Positions 1 to 8,291 of a stretch of 8,337 bases of DNA are shown one piece after another. The stretch lies in the NCBI GenBank assembly GCA_046594105.1, contig JBKJQB010000203.1, positions 1-8,337 of the forward strand, given 5' to 3'. The translations under genes were made by a program, and so were the position numbers. The notes under the pieces were generated by a model, which made no database searches, was not told the DNA's origin, and saw only the letters and a list, made by a program, of their open reading frames with translations. This stretch comes from JBDSGC01 sp046594105 (GTDB taxonomy: Bacteria > Acidobacteriota > Thermoanaerobaculia > Gp7-AA8). Each line of letters begins with the position of its first letter. Position 1 is the stretch's first letter.

Positions 1-1027
1 CGGTTCGGTCGTCGCCCTGGAGGCAATCCGCCTCGGATGGAGCGTCACTCTGTTCGACGCACCGGATGCCTCGCTCCGTTGCAGCAACACCGCAGCGGGC
101 ATGCTCTCTCCCTGCGCGGAGTTGGAGACCGCCGACTCCGATCTCTTCAACCTCGGCGTGCGCTCGCTGGAGCAGTGGCCCTCGATCCTCCGCTCGCTTC
201 CGGAGCCGGTGTTCTTCCGAAGAGAAGGAAGCCTGCTCACCGCGCACGCCGGCGATGAGCCCTCCCTGCGGCGGTTGCTGGATCTCATGGACCGGAAGAC
301 CGGCCAGCGATTTACGCCGGTCGCACCGGAAGCGTTGCAGGCTCTCGAGCCGCAATGGTCGATGCGCGGAGAGGTCTACTACCTTCCGAATGAGGGGCAG
401 ATCGACAGCCAGGGATTTCTTGCCGCAGCGACCAGGCTCTTTGCCGATTCGGGAGTTCTGCATCGCGCCGTGGCCTCGCGGGTTGACCCTCATGCGGTCG
501 ATCTCCAGGACGGCACGCGTCATCCGTTCGACTGGGTGTTCGATTGTCGCGGGCTGGGGGCGAAGTCCGATCTCGCCGATCTTCGCGGCGTTCGCGGCGA
601 GATGATCTGGGTTCATGCGCCCGGTGTTGGCCTCCGTCGTCCGCTGCGCCTGATGCATCCGCGCTATCGCATGTACCTCGTCCCCCGGCCCGACGATGTC
701 TATCTGGTGGGCGCAACAGAAATCGAGTCAGAAGACCGTTCGCCGCTCAGCGTTCGCAGCGCGCTGGAATTGCTGTCGGCACTGTTCTCCATCCACTCCG
801 CGTTCGCCGAGGCGCGCATCATCCGGTCGGACGTCAATCTGCGGCCTGCATTTCCGGACAACCGGCCGCGCGCGGAACATGTCGACGGTTTGACCAGGAT
901 CAACGGAATGTTCCGACACGGCTTCCTGCTGGCGCCGGCATTGGTGATGGATGCCCTCGCGTTTGTGGCTGAGGGACGCAGCATCTCGCCCGTGGCGATC
1001 ATGGAGAACGCGTATGCAGCGGATTGA
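1..1027 (+). CDS. thiO: Glycine oxidase ThiO, FAD-dependent (5' partial)
   Basis: This flavoenzyme oxidises glycine to iminoacetate (dehydroglycine), the nitrogen and carbon donor for the thiazole ring made by ThiG; it acts in the cytosol. The reading frame is open from the window edge (first whole codon at base 2), giving 341 visible residues. The GxGxxG dinucleotide-binding start lies just outside, so I estimate 10-20 residues are missing. Visible evidence is the second half of the Rossmann beta-alpha-beta unit (GSVVALEAIRLGWSVTLFDA), the ThiO-typical NTAAGMLSPCAELE segment, and the C-terminal FAD-closing segment LRPAFPDNRPR...MFRHGFLLAPALV. The DWVFDCRGLGAK and HPRYRMYLVPR stretches recall the Burkholderia-type ThiO more than the Bacillus one; that comparison is from memory. 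The position directly before thiS and thiG supports ThiO over a generic D-amino acid oxidase. Its 3' end overlaps thiS by 14 bases. Confidence 0.9.
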   Translation, partial: GSVVALEAIRLGWSVTLFDAPDASLRCSNTAAGMLSPCAELETADSDLFNLGVRSLEQWPSILRSLPEPVFFRREGSLLTAHAGDEPSLRRLLDLMDRKTGQRFTPVAPEALQALEPQWSMRGEVYYLPNEGQIDSQGFLAAATRLFADSGVLHRAVASRVDPHAVDLQDGTRHPFDWVFDCRGLGAKSDLADLRGVRGEMIWVHAPGVGLRRPLRLMHPRYRMYLVPRPDDVYLVGATEIESEDRSPLSVRSALELLSALFSIHSAFAEARIIRSDVNLRPAFPDNRPRAEHVDGLTRINGMFRHGFLLAPALVMDALAFVAEGRSISPVAIMENAYAAD

Positions 1028-1223
1028 AGTCGTGCTGAACGGGGATCCGACCGCGGTCGATCCGTCCACCACGGTGGCCTCCATGCTGGAGAACCGCGGG
1101 TTCAATCGGCGTTATGCGGCTGTGGCCGTCAACGAGCAGTTCGTTCCGCGGACGCAGCATCCGACGCAACTCCTGCAACCGGGAGATCGCGTCGAAGTGC
1201 TCATGCCGTTCGCCGGCGGTTGA
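1014..1223 (+). CDS. thiS: Sulfur carrier protein ThiS
   Basis: ThiS is a small ubiquitin-like protein of 69 residues. Its C-terminal Gly-Gly is adenylated by ThiF and converted to a thiocarboxylate, which hands sulfur to ThiG. The product ends in MPFAGG, so the required diglycine tail is intact, and LLQPGDRVEVLMPFAGG matches the conserved end of the family. NG near residues 9-10 and VAVNEQFVPR fit the beta-grasp fold. The ATG at 1014 is preferred because it gives normal family length and follows GGAG (1003-1006) by 7 bases; an upstream start in the same frame would only add unrelated residues. It overlaps the end of thiO by 14 bases in another frame, suggesting coupled translation. No ThiF is visible, so the activating enzyme must be encoded elsewhere or supplied by a MoeB-like protein. 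Confidence 0.95.
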   Translation: MQRIEVVLNGDPTAVDPSTTVASMLENRGFNRRYAAVAVNEQFVPRTQHPTQLLQPGDRVEVLMPFAGG

Positions 1224-1235
1224 CCGGGACCAACG

Positions 1236-2033
1236 ATGACCTGGACCCTCGCAGACGTACCTTTGTCGAGCCGCTTCATTCTGGGAACGGCCGGCTATCC
1301 CTCTCCGCAGATTCTGGTCGAGGCGATCGAGGCTGCCGGAGCAGAGGTGGTTACGGTCTCGCTCCGGCGGCAGGTGGCCGGCCGCGACGGTCAGCCCAAT
1401 GCGTTCTGGGATCTGCTCCGCGGCGCTGGCCGTCGCTTTCTTCCCAACACGGCGGGCTGCCATCGCGCCCACGAGGCCTTGGTGACCGCACAGATGGCGC
1501 GGGAAGTCTTCGAGACGCACTGGATCAAGCTGGAGGTCACCGGCGATGACTACAACCTGCAGCCCGATCCGTTCGAGACCGTCGAGGCAGCGACCGCGCT
1601 GATCAGGGATGGGTTCGAAGTGTTTGCCTATTGCACCGATGACCTGGTGGTCTGCCAGCGGCTGGCCGACGCCGGTTGTCGCGTGCTCATGCCGTGGGGC
1701 GCGCCGATCGGAAGCGGGCGTGGTCTGTTGAATCCGTACGCGCTGCGCACCATCCGCGAGCGATTGCCCGATCTCACCCTGCTCATCGACGCCGGAATCG
1801 GATCTCCCGCCGATGCGGTCTCCGCGATGCAGATGGGCTACGACGGGGTCCTGCTGAACTCTGCGGTCTCGCAATCGGCCGATCCGGTGCGTATGGCCCA
1901 GGCGTTTCGTCTGGCCATCGAGGCGGGCCGCATCGCGTACCAGGCGGGAGTGATGGAGCCGCAGGAACGCGCCGTCCCCACCACGCCCCTGATCGGTGTG
2001 CCGTTCTGGCAGCAGGGGCCTCGTGGGGGCTAG
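1236..2033 (+). CDS. thiG: Thiazole synthase ThiG
   Basis: ThiG condenses 1-deoxy-D-xylulose 5-phosphate, iminoacetate from ThiO and sulfur from ThiS thiocarboxylate into the thiazole phosphate carboxylate tautomer. The 265-residue product has normal family length and a TIM-barrel layout. FILGTAGYPS (14-23) is the usual start; LPNTAGC (69-75) is conserved; K98 in WIKLEV is the expected Schiff-base lysine for DXP. MPWGAPIGSGRGLLNP (152-167) and IDAGIGSPADA (184-194) with GYDGVLLNSAVS (201-212) form the phosphate-binding end. All key residues seen are present. The start ATG follows CGGGA (1225-1229) by 6 bases. It lies 12 bases after thiS. The downstream fusion gene probably begins inside its last codons, so the three genes are likely translated from one mRNA. 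Confidence 0.97.
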   Translation: MTWTLADVPLSSRFILGTAGYPSPQILVEAIEAAGAEVVTVSLRRQVAGRDGQPNAFWDLLRGAGRRFLPNTAGCHRAHEALVTAQMAREVFETHWIKLEVTGDDYNLQPDPFETVEAATALIRDGFEVFAYCTDDLVVCQRLADAGCRVLMPWGAPIGSGRGLLNPYALRTIRERLPDLTLLIDAGIGSPADAVSAMQMGYDGVLLNSAVSQSADPVRMAQAFRLAIEAGRIAYQAGVMEPQERAVPTTPLIGVPFWQQGPRGG

Positions 2034-3519
2034 GCGCGTGGTGTGGGCGGTGGGGGGATCCGACTCCTCAGGCGGTGCCGGGATTCAAGCGGACATGCGA
2101 ACCATCCACAACCTCGGCGCGCATGCTGGATCGATCGTCACGGCGGTGACCGCGCAGAGCGCCCGAGGAGTGAGCGGCGTCTGGCCGGTGCCCCTGGAGA
2201 CGCTCGCGGCACAGTGGGCGGTGTTGGAGCGTGACCTCCCCCCGGCGGTGGTGAAGATCGGCATGCTGGCTACCGCCGCGCATGTCCGATTTGTTGCCGA
2301 GCGGCTGCGCGATCTCGGCGTCCCGGCCGTTCTCGATCCGGTGATGGGAGCCAGTGCGGGAGGTGCGGCGCTGCTGGAGGATGCCGGTCGCGCCGCGCTG
2401 CTACGTGAGTTGATTCCGCATGTCTCCGTGCTCACTCCGAACCTCGTTGAGGCCAGCGCGCTGCTCGGGGGCCGAAGCCTTTCGACGAGCGAGGAGATCG
2501 AGACTGCGGCGCGGGATCTGGCAGCTCTCGGTCCCTCCACGGTGATCATCAAGGGGGGGCACAGGGAAGGCCCTCTGGCCCAGGACTGTGTGCTGAGTGA
2601 TGAGCGCCTGGTGTGGCTGACCAGTCCTCGACTGGAGTCGGAGCACACGCATGGAACCGGGTGCACCTTCGCGTCAGCGTATGCGGTAGCCCTCAGCACG
2701 GGGATGAGCGCGATCGATGCCGCGGTGGTGGCGAAGAGGTACGTCACCGAAGCCATTCGCAACGGATACCAGGCGGGACAGGGTGCCGGCCCGGTGCAGC
2801 AGGGGAGATGGCCGCAGCAGGAAATCGATCTTCCCTGGTTGACCCGCAGCGCCGCTGCAGGCTCGCAACGCCTGGCGTTTGAGCCTCTCGATCGTGCGCC
2901 GGGGCTCTACGCGATCGTCGACTCCGCCAAATGGATCGAGCTGCTGGTTGGAAGCGCCGTCGAGACGTTGCAGCTGCGGATCAAGGCGCTGTCGGGTCCG
3001 GCGTTGCACGACGAGATCGCGACGTCGATCCGCCTGGCGCGGGAAGCTGGTGTTCCGCTCTTCATCAACGACCATTGGCAGCTGGCGATCGAACTGGGTG
3101 CCTGGGGAGTCCATCTTGGACAGGAGGACCTGGACAGCGCGGACCTAGCCGCCATCGCAAACGCCGGACTGCGCCTGGGGGTGAGCACGCATTGCTACGA
3201 GGAGGTTGCTCGGGCCCATGCGCTCCGTCCGAGCTACATCGCCCTCGGCCCCGTCTTCGAAACGAAGATCAAAGTGATGCGCTTCGCTCCCCAGGGAGTG
3301 GATGCGCTGCGCGGCTGGCGATCGACGCTGGCCAGCTACCCGCTGGTGGCGATCGGCGGAATCGATTCCACGAATGCCGCGGAGGTGCTGGCCACCGGAG
3401 CGGACTCCATCGCGGTGGTCCGCGCCATCACGCAGGCCGGCGATCCGCTGCGAGCGGCGGAGGAACTGGCGGTACTGATGCGCGCCCGCGACACTTTCGT
3501 TTCCAAATCGTCATCCTGA
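2023..3519 (+). CDS. thiDE: Bifunctional HMP-P kinase / thiamin-phosphate synthase (ThiD-ThiE fusion)
   Basis: One 498-residue protein joins two consecutive steps. The N-terminal ThiD domain (about 1-265) is the ribokinase-fold kinase making HMP diphosphate: GSDSSGGAGIQAD (12-24), DPVM (105-108), VLTPNLVEA (136-144), IIKGGH (175-180) and the anion-hole HGTGCTFAS (210-218) are intact. The C-terminal ThiE domain (about 285-487) couples that product to thiazole phosphate: TLQLRIK (315-321), FINDHWQLAIELGAWGVHLGQEDL (347-370, shown for position), LGVSTH (385-390), ALGPVFETKIK (407-417) and VAIGGI (442-447). The ThiE half resembles the E. coli subtype, including LYAIVDSAKWIE and KVMRFAPQG. The start is uncertain: GTG at 2023 (chosen because RRV before the first strand is family-like, with AGGGG at 2014-2018) or GTG at 2038 or 2041; GTG 1996 seems too long. 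It overlaps thiG by 11 bases. The stop TGA lies inside a repeat arm. Confidence 0.93.
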   Translation: MGARRVVWAVGGSDSSGGAGIQADMRTIHNLGAHAGSIVTAVTAQSARGVSGVWPVPLETLAAQWAVLERDLPPAVVKIGMLATAAHVRFVAERLRDLGVPAVLDPVMGASAGGAALLEDAGRAALLRELIPHVSVLTPNLVEASALLGGRSLSTSEEIETAARDLAALGPSTVIIKGGHREGPLAQDCVLSDERLVWLTSPRLESEHTHGTGCTFASAYAVALSTGMSAIDAAVVAKRYVTEAIRNGYQAGQGAGPVQQGRWPQQEIDLPWLTRSAAAGSQRLAFEPLDRAPGLYAIVDSAKWIELLVGSAVETLQLRIKALSGPALHDEIATSIRLAREAGVPLFINDHWQLAIELGAWGVHLGQEDLDSADLAAIANAGLRLGVSTHCYEEVARAHALRPSYIALGPVFETKIKVMRFAPQGVDALRGWRSTLASYPLVAIGGIDSTNAAEVLATGADSIAVVRAITQAGDPLRAAEELAVLMRARDTFVSKSSS

Positions 3520-3633
3520 GCCGCGCAGACGGCGAAGGATCTGCAATCACGAAACTGTCCCAGGCAAGGCTCTCGTGATTGCAGATCCTTCGCTTCCCGC
3601 CCGCCACCCACGCCGCTCAGGATGACGGTTTGG
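3503..3633. repeat. Nested inverted-repeat element at the end of thiDE
   Basis: This 131-base palindromic element has two nested pairs of arms. The outer arms are GTCATCCTGAGC (3510-3521) and GCTCAGGATGAC (3615-3626); they extend outward to 3503 and 3633, giving 19 paired positions with one G/T mismatch at 3508/3628. The inner arms are a perfect 21-bp inverted repeat, 3532-3552 against 3573-3593, around a 20-base spacer (3553-3572). The element carries no coding capacity. Similar GTCATCCTGAGC...GAAGGATCT palindromes are, from memory, common as dispersed non-coding repeats in acidobacterial and some other soil genomes. It sits between convergent genes and its left arm encodes the last residues and stop of thiDE. 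It may be a MITE-like or REP-like insertion. Confidence 0.85.
3532..3593. terminator. Strong hairpin, possible bidirectional terminator
   Basis: The inner arms of the repeat (21 perfect pairs, 20-base loop) would form a very stable RNA hairpin on either strand, 12 bases after the thiDE stop and well past the end of the convergent dehydrogenase gene. There is no T-run after either side, so it is not a classical intrinsic terminator. A role in ending or protecting both convergent transcripts is inference from position and stability only. Confidence 0.35.
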
Positions 3634-3767
3634 GCATTTCTTCACAGCCTCTGAGGTCAGGGCCCTGCGCACGACACGCCGCTTCTAATGAACTGTTTCT
3701 CGCGATGCTGGGGAGACGAGCTGCCCATCGCTACGTTCGCTCAGAGACATCAGGCTGCTGAGAATCA
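3634..3767. other. Intergenic remainder between convergent genes, weak inverted pair at its ends
   Basis: No gene is evident in this stretch. Its left edge (about 3636-3651, ATTTCTTCACAGCCT) and right edge (3752-3767, AGGCTGCTGAGAATCA) are an imperfect inverted pair; the reverse complement of the right edge reads TGATTCTCAGCAGCCT. The right copy includes the dehydrogenase stop codon (3765-3767). A GCTCAG at 3740-3745 echoes the start of the repeat arm at 3615. The stretch may be the decayed outer part of the same element. The one + strand ORF here, from 3579, starts in the repeat and resembles nothing I know. Confidence 0.4.
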
Positions 3768-4658
3768 TCCGGCTACACGGATCAGCACCTTCAACACTCC
3801 CGGGCGTTGGGCGTGCTCGAACGCTGCGAGCGCGTCATCGATCGGATACGTCGCATGAATCAGATCGGCCACCTCGACCCGGTGCGCCGCGAGCAATTCC
3901 AGCGCAGGCGCGAATGGTCCGCAGCGCGAACCCACCAGCGTGATCTCGTCGACGACCAGCGACGACATGTTGACGCTCAGGCTTCCGGCGTACGTACTTT
4001 TCATCACCAGCGTGCCGCGCGGGCGAAGGGCGTTGCGGGCGATGAGGAAGCCCTCAGGATTTCCGGTGCACTCGACCGCGATGTCGAACGTTCCCGGACG
4101 GTCAGCGATCGAGGCGACATCCCGTCGCCCGGCGACCGTCAGCCGGCATCCCGTGAGTGCGAGCGTACGGGCGATCAGGCGACCCAGCTTGCCGTTCCCC
4201 ACCACCAGCACCCGATCGTCGGGCGTGACGGCCACCTGCTCCTGAATCTCCAGCGCCGCAGCGAGTGGTTCGACGAACACCGCCTCCTCGTCGCTGACCT
4301 CATCAGGAACGGCGTGGAGATTGGTCGCCGGCAGCGTCAGGAACTCGGCGAATGCTCCGTCGCGTTGGATGATGCCGAGGACGGAGCGCTTCTCGCAGTG
4401 CGTGCGGCGTCCGGCACGGCACGCTGCGCAGGTTTCGCATGCCGCGTTGATCTCGCCGACGACGCGCCGGCCGTCCACTTCGCCGACGAACTCATGCCCG
4501 GGAACTCCGGTAAACGGGTAGTACCCACGGGCCATCTCGATGTCGGTGTTGCAGATGCCGGCCAGGAGAACGCGCACGGTCACTTCCCCGTCGCGCTGTG
4601 GCCTGGGGAGATCGTCGCGAAGACGGAGCTGCTGATTCTCGAGCCACAGAGTGCGCAT
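3765..4658 (-). CDS. Zinc-binding alcohol dehydrogenase-like protein (MDR superfamily, short form)
   Basis: This is a medium-chain dehydrogenase/reductase of unknown substrate, predicted to be a cytosolic, zinc- and NAD(P)-dependent oxidoreductase. C36 (GICNTD), H55-E56 (PGHEFVGEV) and E130 (VEPLAAALE) are the expected catalytic-zinc ligands. C74, C77, C80 and C88 (CETCAAC...HC) form the structural-zinc lobe. The Rossmann fold starts at VLVVGNGKLG (150-159), followed by an abridged nucleotide-binding domain. KSTYAG (220-225) and VDEITLVGSRCGPFAPALELL (236-256) are typical of a 300-320-residue MDR subgroup. At 297 residues it is shorter than sorbitol or threonine dehydrogenases (about 340), but both ends and all zinc ligands are present, so it does not look truncated. 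The ATG follows GGGAAGG (4664-4670 on this strand) by 5 bases. It lies 112 bases downstream of uvrA on the same strand and may be read from that promoter. The exact reaction cannot be told from the sequence. Confidence 0.88.
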   Translation of the reverse strand: MRTLWLENQQLRLRDDLPRPQRDGEVTVRVLLAGICNTDIEMARGYYPFTGVPGHEFVGEVDGRRVVGEINAACETCAACRAGRRTHCEKRSVLGIIQRDGAFAEFLTLPATNLHAVPDEVSDEEAVFVEPLAAALEIQEQVAVTPDDRVLVVGNGKLGRLIARTLALTGCRLTVAGRRDVASIADRPGTFDIAVECTGNPEGFLIARNALRPRGTLVMKSTYAGSLSVNMSSLVVDEITLVGSRCGPFAPALELLAAHRVEVADLIHATYPIDDALAAFEHAQRPGVLKVLIRVAG

Positions 4659-4770
4659 CAGAACCTTCCCTGAATGAGGAAAAACCTGGTCGGCGGCAGC
4701 GCATGAATGCGGCCTGGTTCAGCGGCAGGGTTGGCGCATTCGGGAACGAGCATCGCCACCAAGAATATCG
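4659..4770 (-). other. Short gap between uvrA and the dehydrogenase gene
   Basis: This gap of 112 bases separates the uvrA stop from the dehydrogenase start. It holds the dehydrogenase ribosome-binding site (4664-4670) and one weak inverted pair, GAATGCG (4705-4711) with CGCATTC (4735-4741), with a long loop and no T-run. I see no convincing promoter or terminator, so read-through from uvrA is possible. Confidence 0.4.
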
Positions 4771-7599
<2,829 letters not shown>

Positions 7600-7670
7600 A
7601 GGATTGATTCCGCGGACAGCGGCGGCGCGGGAGGCGCAGCGCTTCGGAAGCTAATCTAACCCCGGGTCCT

Positions 7671-7701
7671 GCGGGACTGTTCCCGCTCCACGAGCGGTGG
7701 A
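7671..7701. repeat. Two adjacent small hairpins
   Basis: GCGGGA (7671-7676) and TCCCGC (7681-7686) form a perfect 6-bp stem with a 4-base loop. Directly next to it TCCAC (7687-7691) and GTGGA (7697-7701) form a 5-bp stem with a 5-base loop. They lie between cutA and uvrA and could mark the end of the cutA transcript. No T-run follows, so termination is only a guess. Confidence 0.45.
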
Positions 7702-7760
7702 AGCGTCAACTCCTCAGGCCGCGTTCGTCAGGGGCGCTCTCTCGTGTCAGCGCCGGTAGC

Positions 7761-7780
7761 CCGCCTTGCCGGGCAGGCGG
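7761..7780. repeat. REP-like GC-rich palindrome
   Basis: CCGCCT (7761-7766) pairs with AGGCGG (7775-7780) around an 8-base GC-rich centre. This is the form of palindrome often scattered between genes in GC-rich genomes. Thirteen bases on, GTGGAGT (7793-7799) and ATTCCAC (7803-7809) make another stem (7 pairs including one G/T) with a CGG loop. Only one copy of each is in the window, so dispersal cannot be judged here. Confidence 0.4.
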
Positions 7781-7869
7781 ACTCCTCAGCGTGTGGAGTC
7801 GGATTCCACGGAGTCAGGCTGCAGTATCGGAGTCCGTCCGGTTGGTCGGATCCCTGCAGGCCAGGTTCC

Positions 7870-8196
7870 CTACGATGGCTGCGGCGTGGAAGAGTGAATG
7901 AGCCATGCGCCGTAAGCCCTCGAGGCCTGGTCCACGTTGACGACGAGAAACTCCGGGAGATCGTACGGATGCCGAGTGAGGAGTTGCCGGCGCAATTCGT
8001 CGACGCGCCCTTCCGCGGTTTTGATCAGGAGGAGTTGCTCCCCTTCCTCCTCTACCTTGCCTTCCCACCGATAGATGGAAAGGAAGCCAGGGAGGATGTT
8101 GACGCAGGCGGCCAGGCGCATTTCCACCAGCTCGCGGGCGAGGGCGGCGGCATCAAACGCAGCATGGACCGTGGTGAGGACGAGGACCGGCTTCAA
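7870..8196 (-). CDS. cutA: Divalent-cation tolerance protein CutA
   Basis: CutA is a small trimeric protein first linked to copper and divalent metal tolerance in E. coli; its true biochemical role is unsettled. The 108-residue product shows the family signatures in order: VLVLTTV (4-10), RLAACVNILPG (27-37), SIYRWEGKVEEE (40-51), LLLIKT (55-60), RHPYDLPEFLVVNV (75-88) and YGAWL (95-99). Length fits the usual 105-115. The start is TTG at 8196 (MKPVLVLTTV), with GGAA 9 bases before it. The frame stays open upstream to the window edge, but those residues are unlike CutA, so a longer start is unlikely. The TTG sits in a TTGA overlap with a possible upstream small ORF. No signal peptide is seen, so a cytosolic location is expected. 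It is upstream of uvrA on the same strand with a 270-base gap, so the two are probably separate units. Confidence 0.93.
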   Translation of the reverse strand: MKPVLVLTTVHAAFDAAALARELVEMRLAACVNILPGFLSIYRWEGKVEEEGEQLLLIKTAEGRVDELRRQLLTRHPYDLPEFLVVNVDQASRAYGAWLIHSSTPQPS

Positions 8197-8279
8197 TGGA
8201 TGGAGTTCCGCTGAACGGCTGCCGTTCCGCAAACGAATTTTTCCGTGAGGTTGCCGCAGAAGAAGGACAGTCGATTCAT
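8193..8279 (-). CDS. Possible 28-residue leader ORF coupled to cutA
   Basis: An ATG at 8279 opens a 28-codon frame (begins MNRLSFFCGN, ends QRNSIH) whose TGA overlaps the TTG start of cutA as TTGA (8193-8196). I do not recognise the peptide; it has two cysteines and no clear membrane segment. The overlap is the classic arrangement for translational coupling and would help explain a TTG start with a modest ribosome-binding site. There is no strong ribosome-binding site before this ATG, and a 28-codon frame can arise by chance, so existence is uncertain. Confidence 0.25.
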   Translation of the reverse strand: MNRLSFFCGNLTEKFVCGTAAVQRNSIH

Positions 8280-8285
8280 GTCCGC

Positions 8286-8291
8286 ATTCTA
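8286..8291 (-). promoter_or_regulatory. Possible -10 element (TAGAAT) before cutA
   Basis: On the minus strand TAGAAT ends 6 bases before the ATG at 8279, so transcription could start at or next to that ATG and give a leaderless message. No recognisable -35 hexamer lies 16-19 bases upstream; the spacer is GC-rich with a small GGCCG/CGGCC palindrome (8292-8304). This is a weak call based on one hexamer. Confidence 0.2.

Larger units (their letters stand above)
7600..7869. other. Gap between cutA and uvrA with small hairpins
   Basis: This gap of 270 bases separates the cutA stop from the uvrA start (both minus strand), so it should hold the cutA terminator and the uvrA promoter. No convincing gene is present. 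I see several short palindromes, listed separately, and ACTCCTCAG twice (7709-7717 and 7781-7789). On the minus strand a TTAGATT near 7652-7658 could be a -10-like element for uvrA, but no matching -35 is found at the proper distance. A minus-strand TTGACG near 7704-7709 likewise lacks a -10 at 16-18 bases. Promoter assignment is therefore left open. Confidence 0.5.

Noticed and set aside
1..120. TPP riboswitch for the thiamin operon
   Set aside because: The window begins inside thiO coding sequence; any such element would lie upstream and cannot be seen.
999..1874. Minus-strand 291-residue open frame opposite thiS and thiG
   Set aside because: It is a shadow of GC-rich coding sequence: arginine/histidine/glycine-rich with no recognisable motif, and it lies across two well-supported genes.
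3579..3761. 60-residue + strand frame in the intergenic repeat
   Set aside because: It starts in a repeat arm, has no ribosome-binding site or family match, and sits in palindromic non-coding DNA.
3807..4673. Plus-strand 288-residue frame opposite the dehydrogenase
   Set aside because: The minus-strand protein has all zinc ligands and a Rossmann motif, while the opposite frame has no family features.
4705..4741. Inverted pair GAATGCG/CGCATTC as a uvrA terminator
   Set aside because: It has a 7-bp stem with a 23-base loop and no T-run, and is too weak to call.
7744..8214. Plus-strand 156-residue frame opposite cutA
   Set aside because: CutA on the other strand carries the full family signature; the + frame is its antisense shadow extended into the spacer.
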